A stretch of 64,000 bases of DNA from Neoarius graeffei (taxonomy: Eukaryota; Chordata; Actinopteri; Siluriformes; Ariidae): NCBI RefSeq assembly GCF_027579695.1, contig NC_083571.1, positions 73,163,279-73,227,278 on the forward strand, read 5' to 3'. Shown here piece by piece: positions 1 to 8,954 of this stretch. The notes beneath the pieces are model-generated. The model was given only the letters and a program-made list of their open reading frames with translations, ran no database searches and was not told the origin of the DNA. Positions within the stretch are counted from its first letter, which is position 1. Every line of letters starts with the position of its first letter. Both the position numbers and the translations under genes were made by a program.

Positions 1-561
1 GGCAAACGACTTAAACAAACAAATCTGAGCTGTTTTATTTATGATTTATTGGCCCAACAGTAGACTTGAAAGAAACCTGTGTGAGACTTGGCAAAAAACT
101 GTGGATATAATGGATAAGTCTGTGCATGATCTGCGGACACTTTGAGGTAAGCAAACGCAAGAAATACAGATTTAAAACATGCTAAATTGGCCCCAAGTTG
201 ATAACTGTATGAGGAGCAAGCCTCCCAGACTTCTACAATTTAATAATAATTTAGGATGGTTTGGGGCTTGCTCGCTGCTGCCAGGTTGGTTGTTGAGTAG
301 CCTGACTGTGTTTTTTTTTTTTTTCTTGCGTGTGGTATCATTGTTGACGCGAGGTTGTTTTTTGAACATGCCAATGCGGACACGATTTCCCCTGATGAGT
401 TATGACTTCAGACGCGATGCGTGTGTGGAGGTGTGGAGTCCGCGTGATATGTGATAGGCTTCTCATGTGTTTGGAGATCCGCGCTCCGAGACAAGCGCAA
501 GCACCCCCCCCCAAGGGAAAAAAAGGGGGCCCCCGAAAATATCGGCATAGTTCGAACACTG
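1..561. other. No supported gene
   Basis: I see no convincing coding region here. The stretch holds a T-run near 309-325 and a C-rich/A-rich/G-rich low-complexity patch near 505-535. The patch lies directly downstream, on the minus strand, of the truncated SWIM/YqaJ-like exon, and may mark where that copy was broken. Confidence 0.5.
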
Positions 562-774
562 AGTGTAGGCACTGGGTGTAAACAACAAATAGTTTACAAT
601 GTCTGGGTAGCAAACAGATGGCAGAATTGGTGTCAGGTCCTCCTTATGTTTCCATTCTCCCTTGCCCCGAGTCTTATCATATGGGTCAAACCCATCAATC
701 ACAGCCAGTTTCTCCACATACCGTGCCCTTTCTGCAACTGGTAATGTACTCACATAACCCGAATTATCAGCCAT
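562..774 (-). pseudogene. N-terminal exon fragment of a SWIM-finger/YqaJ-type multicopy fish gene
   Basis: A minus-strand ATG at 774 opens about 71 codons starting MADNSGYVSTLP and running through GFDPYDKTRGK, YPDIVNYL and FTPSAYT. I recognise this as the N-terminus of a family repeated in fish genomes that continues into a SWIM-type zinc finger and a YqaJ-like exonuclease domain. Those domains would lie downstream but are absent: after FTPSAYT the frame runs into low-complexity sequence with no convincing splice donor. The assignment rests on memory of the family, not on a domain visible here. The upstream 190 bp look promoter-like, so this could be a real first exon whose next exon lies outside the window, but truncation is more likely. 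Confidence 0.5.
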
Positions 775-960
775 CGTGTCACTTTACTCTCGCTCATACT
801 TTGTTTTATATTGTGAGTGCATGTACTTGGTCTTCCAATATGGCGCCTAACAAAATCTCGCGGCGCAGTGACGTCATGTGAAAGGGGTCTATAGGCCAAC
901 GCTCTGACCAATCAGTGCAACAGTGACTGTGACGTAGTCAGAGCGACAGAAAGCAGTGGG
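775..960 (-). promoter_or_regulatory. Promoter-like segment with CRE, YY1-like and CCAAT motifs
   Basis: Immediately upstream of the minus-strand ATG at 774 lie a GCGCCATATTGG motif (about 836-847, YY1-like), a perfect CRE core TGACGTCA (about 870-877), ACCAATCAG (about 908-916, CCAAT box) and a second CRE-like TGACGTAG (about 930-937). The segment is richer in CpG than its surroundings. It is plausible as the promoter of the truncated gene. Activity is inferred only. Confidence 0.4.
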
Positions 961-1207
961 GGAGGCCTTGAAATAAATAATTTTTCAAAATGCGTAATTA
1001 ATTAATAAACAGGTTCTAGATATTAAGAAGTTTGGAGATAATGACCACAAGTTTGGAGTCTGTACCACATACACTCATTTTTTTCAAGTGTTTTTCAAGT
1101 GTTTGCTTAAACTGTTTTTGAGAATTTTTATTTAGTGGTGTTTGGTGAAATAATTTCCCTTAAATTTAAAATAACGGGAAAATAAGAAACAATCAAAAAG
1201 TAATGTT

Positions 1208-1453
1208 TCAAAGCTGTTTATTAATTCTTCGTACTGCACAAACTAGCCCCATCCTTTTGGCTACGAGCGGAGCCAGCTGGTAGATCAGACTTTTTCCATA
1301 GCCGGTCGGCAAAACAGCGAAAACGTCCTTCTTGAAAAGGAATGAGCGGAGAGCCTCTTCCTGCTCATGTTTCAACGAAAACTCCAAGTCTAATTCTTCT
1401 AAAACTGATTCCAAAGCGGAGTCAAACGCCCGCTGTTCACTAGCCGTAGCCAT
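1208..1453 (-). pseudogene. Truncated RecQ-like DNA helicase N-terminus
   Basis: From the minus-strand ATG at 1453 (MATASEQRAF) the frame reads an acidic leader, then LKHEQEEALRSF and VFAVLPTGYGKSLIYQLAP. This is the Q-motif region and Walker A (motif I, GYGKS) of RecQ-family DEAD/DEAH helicases. The family needs five more motifs (II-VI), all missing: homology stops at about 1240 after AKRMGL and a stop follows at 1208. An upstream in-frame ATG at 1558 is possible but the leader it adds looks non-coding. About 110 bp upstream of that begins a transposon-like terminus (1591-1664), so this helicase start probably travels with a mobile element. Confidence 0.65.
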
Positions 1454-1590
1454 CTTTCCTGTTGTGCTTTCTCCAGCGTCGCACAGCTTTGTCGTCACTC
1501 CTGCAAAAGCCTGCCCAAAGAATCCAAATAAAAACCTTGCGTTGTGATTGGCGGGCACGATTTGATGCCCGGGGTGTTTTGTTGATATGG

Positions 1591-1664
1591 TGCGAGGCTA
1601 GACCCACTCGCAGGCAAAAAATATTTTTGGCTGCTAGGCGGGTGGGTCTAGTTTACTAGGCTAG
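1591..1664 (-). mobile_element. TIR-like terminus TAGCCTAGTAAACTAGAC
   Basis: Read on the minus strand from 1664, the sequence begins TAGCCTAGTAAACTAGAC and contains a hairpin (CTAGACCCAC...GTGGGTCTAG). The first 60 bp match a complete 93-bp MITE at 19376-19468 that has an 8-bp target duplication. LINE-A sequence stops exactly at this terminus, so an element inserted here, with the helicase fragment inside it. The opposite end is not in the window. Confidence 0.6.
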
Positions 1665-2247
1665 AGAGAAGTGCATTTATTTCTCAATTGTCTAAAAATG
1701 GACCAATCACTAGCAGAATCACTTTTTCTAGCTTTGGCCCATGCCTCATTTCGCTCATGAATGACATCAGACAATTCTGGAGAGAACCAGGGGTTTTCTC
1801 GTCCCTTCACCCTAAGTTTTCTTTTGGGAGCATGTTTATTTACAATTTTCTCAATGTTATCTTTAAAAAATGTCCAAGCTAGCTCAACATCTGGCAACAA
1901 ATCTATATGTTCCCATTTGACCAAGGACAAATCACGATGATAGGCCTGTACATTAAATTTCTTCAAGTTTCTCTTGAAAATAATACGAGGTTTACATTTG
2001 GGGATTTTCGTGTCTCTGCAAACTACAACTACACAGTGGTCACTCAAATCATTGCAGAAAACACCCATGGATGAAAATTTATGTGGAGCATTTGTTAGAA
2101 TTAAATCGATCAATGTTGACTTTTCAGGACATTTAGAATTTGGCCTAGTTGGTTGGTTGATCAACTGGCTAAGATTTACAGAGTCACAGAAGGATTTAAA
2201 GTCTTCAGAGGCTGTGTTTAACCAATCCCAGTTGAGATCTCCTGCCA
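1665..2247 (-). pseudogene. LINE-A ORF2, C-terminal half of endonuclease plus linker
   Basis: The minus-strand frame starts at GDLNWDWL, a catalytic block of APE-type LINE endonucleases. It continues through DLILTNAP and LSDHCVVVV (the terminal SDH block), then a basic linker with NPWFSPELSDVI. It is truncated at 1665 by the TIR of another element before any reverse transcriptase. Its N-terminal half lies at 16069-16683, so LINE-A was split by the 2252-16064 insertion. The motif set fits a Jockey-superfamily (L2/Rex1/CR1-like) LINE. Not functional. Confidence 0.8.
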
Positions 2248-2251
2248 TTCA

Positions 2252-3835
2252 GAGTGACTTTTTCTAAGAACAGCCCAAAAAGAGCATATTCAGGAAACTC
2301 ACCATCTCAGAATTTAATCACAATTTGTTATTATAGAGTCTAGGGATAGGAATAGAAAATTTTACTAACCTTGACCAGATTAACCCCTTCCCGGCCGGAT
2401 GGGCCACGCCCAAAATTTGGAGGTCCGACCACGGGTATGACATTCATGTTGGTTTAAATTGAATATTTTCAAAGATCCCATGATTCTGATTGCTTTTTCT
2501 GAGAGAGCATATGGGTGATCTATAAATTGCTTCCAAAAAATTTGTGGGGGTGCGAAGTGTATCCACACTAGCGCCACCTACATTTGGCACGGACGACTAT
2601 CTGGCTACCTAGAATTAAGGCAAGGCAAGTTTATTTATATAGCACATTTCATACACAATGGCAGTTCAATGTGCTTTACAGAAGTAAAAACAAAAACAGT
2701 AAACAATAGAGAAATAAATTTACATAAAATAATTTTATTTTTATTCTAAAACAATTAATTAAAAGAATTAAAAGAAAATAATAATTAAACAATAGTAGAA
2801 ATAAAGTAATAAAATAAAGTAAAAATAGGAGGAGAAAAAAAAGAAACCAGCAGAATAGAATAAAGAAGTTAAAATTAAAGTAAATTTAAAACATGCAGAG
2901 AAAGTAAAAATTATAAAAAAAGACGACAATATTCATTATTTAACAGAAAGCATCTGAAAACAGCTTGGTCTTTAACCTAGATTTAAAACTGCCAACAGCA
3001 GGAGCATTTTTAATGTCCTCTGGCAGTTGGTTCCATAGCTGTACTGCATAGTAGCTAAAAGCTGCTTCACCATACTTTGTTTTAACAACTGGTTTTAAAA
3101 GTAAATTTTTCTGTTTTGATCTGGTAGATCTGATTGGGTTAGGCCGCTGCAACATATCAGAGAGGTAATTGGGCCCTGTACCATTTAGAGATTTGTACAC
3201 CAGCAGCAATACTTTAAAGTCAATTCTGTAGCTTACTGGAAGCCAGTGAAGGGACCTTAGAATTGGAGTAATGTGCTCTGTTCTTTTTGTTCGTGTGAGA
3301 ACCCTAGCCGCTGCATTTTGAACCGGCTGAAGTCGTTTGATGGTCTTTTTTGGCAGACCTGTGAAAAGGCCATTGCAGTAATCAACCCTACTAGAGATGA
3401 AGGCATGTATTAGTTTTTCCAGATCATTTTTTGACATAAGTCCTCTTAGTTTGGAAATGTTTTTTAGGTGATAAAATGCCATTTTAGTGATTGCTTTCAT
3501 GTGACTGTCAAAGTTTAGCTCGCTGTCAATGAAAACACCAAGATTTTTAACCATTTCTTTTGTTTTAATCCCTTTTGTGTCAAAAATAGTGGTAATCTTG
3601 AGTCTTTCATCTTTTTTTTCCAAATAGAATTACTTCTGTTTTATCTGTGTTCAGCTGAAGAAAATTTTGTGACATCCAGCTATTGATTTGATCGATACAC
3701 TGGTAGAGACATTCAAGGGGGGCATAATCATTAGGTGATAGAGCGAAATAAATTTGGGTGTCATCTGCATAGCAGTGATACAAAATTGAATTTTTATTGA
3801 TAATTTGCCCAAGTGGGAGCATATAAAGGTTGAAA
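2252..3835 (-). repeat. Left arm of the 1.6 kb inverted repeat
   Basis: Nearly identical, inverted, to 14479-16064. It includes the junction between the LINE-B tail and the element sequence, so it was copied after LINE-B inserted on the right. Homology ends abruptly at 3835 inside the LINE-B reverse transcriptase coding sequence. Small differences exist, including a roughly 10-bp difference near 2275 and fewer CTTGC tail units (two here, about four on the right). Confidence 0.85.
2940..3835 (-). pseudogene. LINE-B reverse transcriptase C-terminal copy in the left arm
   Basis: The minus strand reads FNLYMLPLGQIINKNS, then the catalytic YADDTQIYF, the thumb/C-terminal segment ([26 protein letters not shown]) and a stop at 2940. 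A frameshift in an A-run near 3610-3620 splits it. It lacks the endonuclease and fingers/palm, so it cannot work. This copy keeps the canonical YADD box, whereas the main LINE-B copy has YPDD, showing that the two arms have diverged since duplication. Confidence 0.85.
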
Positions 3836-4132
3836 CAGACAAGTACTCCTGTAAATGAGTCTGTGCATGATATCGATGACATTCCACTTGCTATATCCAT
3901 TAGTGCAATGGGATCAAATAGTGATGTTGACTCTGACATTTCAGATTTGGATGCATCCTACCATTTTGAGGCCAGTGACTCTTTGAATGACATTTTACCA
4001 GTTATAAACTCAAACTTAACACCAGTAAAATCTCAAGGAATAATGCCTCTAGAACAAATGGGAGATCGTCGTAGAAACGCCCTTATAAACAAGTACAAGA
4101 AATGTGCACTACAATGCTATTCCTTTGTCTAG
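3836..4132 (+). pseudogene. Acidic N-terminal ORF, piggyBac-transposase-like
   Basis: About 98 codons are open in this frame. The first Met at 3830 is contributed by the LINE-B junction, so the true start is lost. The translation is rich in Asp/Ser (DVDSDISDLDASYHFE), the style of the disordered acidic N-terminus of piggyBac-type transposases. With the TTAA target of the host element this suggests the remnant of its own transposase. There is no catalytic domain, and the resemblance is compositional only. Confidence 0.3.
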
Positions 4133-4181
4133 GATACCAACATATATAGTAGTGTGCATGAGATCTATAATATGACTCTAA

Positions 4182-4873
4182 TGCCGCTTTTCCACTACAA
4201 ACGCGGCTGAGTTGGGCTGAGCCGTGCCGTGCTGAGTTGGGCTGAGTCGAGCTGAGCGGGGCTGTTGGAGTTGCATTTCGACTACAACCGCGCTGAACCG
4301 TGCTGGCTGGAAGTGGGTGGACACATTGGGTGGAGTTAGCGAAAGTGGGTGGACGTCAGGTGATGTCGTTAAGCAGCGCAAACAGTGACATCAGTGAGCT
4401 TTTAAGCGGTAGTCTCACGACCCGGATAGTAAACAATAAATATGGAGGACATGGAGTCGTTAGTGTTGCTGGTCTTGGTGCTGTGGCTTGTTGTCACCGA
4501 CAACGCGGACAGATACTGGCAAGAGCGTATAGATGAGGCGAGGCACATAAGGCTTCATAATTCTCGTAATTCATAATTCTTCTCCTTCCGGGTTTACGGT
4601 GTTTACAGATCCCAGCGTGCTCGCGGCGCGTGTGTGGGCATGTGAGGACACTCCTCCTCACCAATCAGTGCACAGGGGAGTGTCTGCTCACGCCCCCAGC
4701 CTCACTTGGCACGGTTTGGCTCGCTTCAGCCCCACTCCAAAACGGTGCGAGTTTTAGGGGCTAAGCAGGGCTGAAGCGAGCCAAGTCGTGCTGTTTTTTG
4801 GTAGTCGAAACGCGAGCCGTGTCGGGCTGAAGCGAGCTGAAGTGAGCTGAAAAAGGGTAGTGGAAAAGGGCCA
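4182..4873. mobile_element. PIF/Harbinger-type MITE with TAA duplication
   Basis: Flanked by TAA at 4179-4181 and 4874-4876. The ends are inverted repeats sharing CTTTTCCACTAC, with GAGCTGA/GGCTGAG-type subterminal repeats behind them. A short plus-strand ORF from 4442 (MEDMESLVLLVLVLWLL then DNADRYWQERID) looks like a retained first exon of a Harbinger-type protein, so this is probably an internally deleted autonomous element. A CpG-rich patch with an inverted CCAAT lies near 4610-4700. Confidence 0.75.
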
Positions 4874-4876
4874 TAA

Positions 4877-5518
4877 CCCATTTTAAGACCTCTTTCAATG
4901 ATAAATTGGCTAAAATTTCAGTGACCATGAAGTGATCTTTTTCAAGCTGAGAAGCAGAAAATTTTTGTCACTTTGATAAGGCCTCAATGTTGCTGTGTTA
5001 CAAGATACCTAGTCGGTGAAAATTTAAATATCATTACACTTTCAGTAAGTGTATGTATTTTTGTGAAGTACAATAGCATCTAAAATATTTTATAAATAGC
5101 AGAAAAGAAGTCAGAAAATACAATTCCAATAAAACTTCTAGTATCATAGATCAGTTTATCCACATCTAGGTACAGTTTAGGGGTCAAAATGCCATGGGCG
5201 AAGATGGAAAATCAAGCTTATAAATGTGTTAATATTAGCCTACCAACAATGTTACTCACAAATTTTCTATTTGGAATAGATAGACTACCTTTTGGTTCAA
5301 CTTTTAGAACTAGTTGTTTGTATGGGATAGTGAGAATATTTTTGTGGGCGTGGCCCGAAGTAGGGTGTCGGCAAGGATTTTCATTATTTTTTATTAGATT
5401 TTCTAAATTATTCTCACTAGTCCCATTATTTTTTTCATTTGATTTAGCTTACTTACATATGCAGCAGTAGAAAACAACAAAAAAATCCTTGGGATATAGT
5501 TGCATATTTTATTTGGAG
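4877..5518. other. Interior of the TTAA element, no gene
   Basis: AT-rich sequence continuous with 3836-4178 once the MITE is removed. A 93-codon open frame at 5189-5470 has no recognisable domain. A GGGCGTGGCC motif near 5346 also occurs in the element arms. I see no transposase core. Confidence 0.4.
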
Positions 5519-5909
5519 CCTTAATTATTCTGCTTCTCCTACTCAAGCGAGTAGGATGCTTCTTTGCTTTGCTCCTGCTTTCTTGATCTTTATTTCTATA
5601 CTTTACTTTCTCATTGAATTTTCACTTTTTTTCTCATTTTATTTTTCATCTTTATAAGCTTTTAATTTTAATTTAATTTCCACCTTTTTTTCCCCCTTCA
5701 TCTTTATAAGATAAGTTAGTTTTTAATACAAAATGGCAAGAAGCAAAAATCCTGCAGAAAATGCATGGAACTAGAACAGGATTTCTATTCTGGAATCAAA
5801 GATTAATGCTCTGCCAAAGACGGACGAATTAAAAGCGATATCTCAGGAAAGGAGTACAGAAACAGTGGCTGAGAATGCAGAGATTGCACTCTGACAGACC
5901 GAGGACATT

Positions 5910-7043
5910 GTGGATGAATTCACCAATCAAGCTGGGCAAAATGTGAGTACAGAAAACTGGCAAATGATGGGTGGTAAACCCAAAAATAAAAACAGAAGAG
6001 TGATTACTTCAACACCAGGTCGTTCTACAAATTACAATAGGATCTACAATCCTATGGAAAATCCACAGCCCATAAGGCTTCAGAACAAATTTGAATGCCT
6101 CAGGGATGTGGAAGAGGATTTTTCAAGTGGACAAACACATAGTAAAAAGAGATCACACCAAGATCGAAGAGCTGTGAGAAGAGGCAAAAATCAGCTCGTA
6201 ACACCACCTGATCCCACAACCCTTGTTCTTGGTGATTCCACTATAAGACAATTAAAAGGTTATGGGATGATTATTTGTTGTCTCCAAAATGCATCCATCT
6301 CTGACACCAAAGACAGCATTTTGAAGCTCATGTCCGAGCATAAAACTATTAAACGTATTGTTGTGCATGTGGGAGCAAATGTTGTTTTCAGAGAACAGCT
6401 GTTTGTCCAAGATGATTTCAGAAAACTTTTTTCTGAGCTCTATAAGACTGGAATTCAATCTTTTATCAGTGGCCCACTCCCAGCGAGAGGAAGTTTTGCT
6501 TTTTCTCGACTCTTCAGTCTTAACACCTGGCTTGGAAAAACTTGTTCTTCATTTGGTATGAACTTCATAGACAATTTTAACCTTTTCTGGAATCGCAGAG
6601 AATTTTACAAGGCAAATAGCACTGAACTCAGCTGGATTGGAGCCAAAGTCTTAGCAGACCACTACAAACTTGCAATCTTTTCTCAGCCAGCACCGAGGAA
6701 AACAGTTGATAAGATGTCACAGACTGACATAGTTACAAAGCCTCAACAATCATCTTTGCAAGTTGTCATCAAGGACACACAAACATCTGACTTGCAAGAC
6801 TCCCAACATTCAAGGACAGACGACTCCACTTCTCCTCGGATGGATTTCCCAAATAGCATGAAAAAATTGCTCCCAATGGCTACACTCTCTTTTTCCAGCC
6901 CAAATCTGTCGCGACAAGCAGTGTACCCAGTTCGCCCAGGACTTTCAGCTGGCTACAAATCTTTTTCACCATCCAAAAGATACATGTCATCTCCAATCCT
7001 TTCACCCTCAAACCAAATGGAACATTTAGAAAGTCTTGTTTGA
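5910..7043 (+). pseudogene. LINE-B ORF1, SGNH/esterase-like protein
   Basis: About 377 codons. A basic, disordered N-terminus (KKRSHQDRRAVRRGKNQ, about residues 78-95) precedes an SGNH-hydrolase-like domain at about residues 105-255: block I LVLGDSTIRQL, then VVHVGANVVF, SGPLPARG, LNTWLG and FIDNF. ORF1 esterases of this kind occur in CR1/L2-type LINEs and are thought to help RNP assembly or membrane contact. The block V Asp-x-x-His that normally completes the triad is missing (region reads ANSTELSW). No ATG opens this frame; an upstream in-frame TGA near 5892 and an ATG at 5733 suggest that the original start has decayed. Confidence 0.75.
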
Positions 7044-7153
7044 TGTACTCTGGATCCCTGCAAATGGGTGTAGTGTTGAAAACCAGCTAGGACCCAATGC
7101 CAGCTCTATTCCTGTGTTGATAAGAAACAGAATACATAGAGCACACCCTGGGG

Positions 7154-8452
7154 GTGAACCAATCTAATCTCCTTCCTGTTTTAAAACAACATCAGAGTGC
7201 AAAAGCAGATACTACTTCTAGACTTTCTGTAAAGCTAGCTCTTCTGAATGTTAGATCACTTTTAAACAAGTCATTTTTAATTAATGATCTTATTTGCAAA
7301 CACAATCTTGATTTTTTGCTTCTAACTGAAACCTGGCTGGATCAAGCAAATAGTGCTTCCACCCTTATTGAAGTAGCTCCCCCAAATTTTAATTTTTTGA
7401 ATGTTACCCGACAAGGGAAAGGTGGAGGGATCGCAAATATATTCAAAGTCTCTTTTCAATGTAAACAATCCTCACTTGGTGATTTTATGTCCTTTGAACA
7501 CTTATGTGCACTTGTTACATGCTCTCCTAACATATTATTATTAACTATTTATAGGCCTCCGAGACATTCAGCCAAAGTCTTTCTTGAAGAGTTTGGTGAA
7601 CTGTTATCAATCATTTGCTTAGAGTTTGATTGTCTTATTATATCTGGGGATTTTAACTTGCATGTAGATAATACTGATAACATTTATGCCAAAGAACTAC
7701 TTGCAATTATCGACAACTTCAACCTAGTACAACATGTACAGGGGCCGACCCACTCTCGTGGTCATACTCTTGACCTCGTTATCACAAAGGGTCTTACTGT
7801 TTCTAATACTGTTGTTGACCTGGCCTTATCCGATCATTTCTGTTTTCTTTGATGTTTCTATGTCTCCTCACATTCAGAATAGCTCAACGACTATAGGTAG
7901 GAGAGTCATAAAAGACAACACATGTGCTCTCTTTGAGCAAGCTCTCTCGCAGAAATCAACCAAAATGTCAGACTCTGTAGATGATTTACTGGAATTTTTT
8001 AATTTAAATATGACCCAGATTATGGATGATATTGCTCCATTCAAAATCAAAAGAGTCAATGATGAGCAGAAAGCACCATGGAAGCAGTACCCGGCTGTTA
8101 AACTGCTAAAGAGAGAATGTAGAAAGACTGAAAGAAAATGGCGCAAATCTAAACTTCACATCTATTATCAAATCCATAAGGAGATGCTTTGTAATTATAA
8201 TTATGAAATTCGTAAAGCAAGACAGTCTTTCTTCTCCAACATCATCAGCAGGAATATGAACAATGCCCGTGTGCTATTTTCAACAGTAGAGAAGCTAACT
8301 AATCCCCCACCACAATTAGCACCTGAAATTCTCTCAGTTAATAAATGCAATGAGTTTGTATCCTTTTTCAAAGGTAAAATTGATAAAATACGGCAGAATA
8401 TTCCTCATAATATATCTCAGTTGCAAAAAATTGAAAAACTGCAATCACCAAT
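7154..8452 (+). pseudogene. LINE-B ORF2, endonuclease half
   Basis: APE-type endonuclease. The order is LALLNVRSLLNKS, LLLTETWLD, IYRPPRHSAK, IISGDFNLH, GHTLDLVIT and LALSDHFC, matching the family blocks. A frameshift at about 7850, just after SDHF, moves the frame by one. The shifted frame continues through the linker (APWKQYPAVKLLKRE) to the LTR insertion at 8453. The downstream half (13785-15373) is back in the original frame, so a second indel is implied. Confidence 0.85.
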
Positions 8453-8937
8453 TGTTAGGGTTTTGCTGGGATTCGAACCTGGTTCGTTGGTGTGATGATC
8501 CAGCAAACCCCCACTAGGCCACCAGGGGAATGACTCAAATGCAGAGGCGTGAGGCGGAAGTAGAAAAAGTAACAAAAGGTTTATTTATACTATGTACACT
8601 ATATACAATCCAGGGCAAAACAAAAAAAAACAAAGAGTATAATTCAAAAAGAAAAAGGCAAAAATGCAAAAGCTCAGAAGATCCACAAAACACAGTACAA
8701 AGGAAACTGGAGATAAACATAACAGCACAAAGACTCCGTGACAAGAGGACTGAACTCAGGGGTATAAATACACAAACTAATTAAGGACACAGGTGAAGAT
8801 AATTAGGACTAACAGGCAATTAACAAAAAAAAAGACAAAACACAGGAACAGTGGCGGCCTCTAGAGGCCAAAATAAACATGACACGAAAAGGAAATAACA
8901 GCGGCCTCTAGAGGCCAAAACAGTCCAAGTCCTAACA
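8453..8937 (-). repeat. 3' LTR of the sushi-type element
   Basis: 485 bp. It is nearly identical to 13283-13784; the 17-bp length difference lies in an A-rich run near 8620-8640. It contains two GGCCTCTAGAGGCC palindromes (8856-8869 and 8903-8916) at the U3 side. Confidence 0.92.
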
Positions 8938-8954
8938 GGACCCCCCCTCTCTAG
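8938..8954 (-). promoter_or_regulatory. Polypurine tract next to the 3' LTR
   Basis: On the coding (minus) strand a purine run with seven consecutive Gs ends immediately before the 3' LTR (TGTTAGG). This is the expected plus-strand primer position. Confidence 0.7.

Noticed and set aside
5189..5470. 93-codon open frame with hydrophobic stretches
   Set aside because: No family motif, AT-rich, and inside the non-coding interior of the inverted-repeat element.
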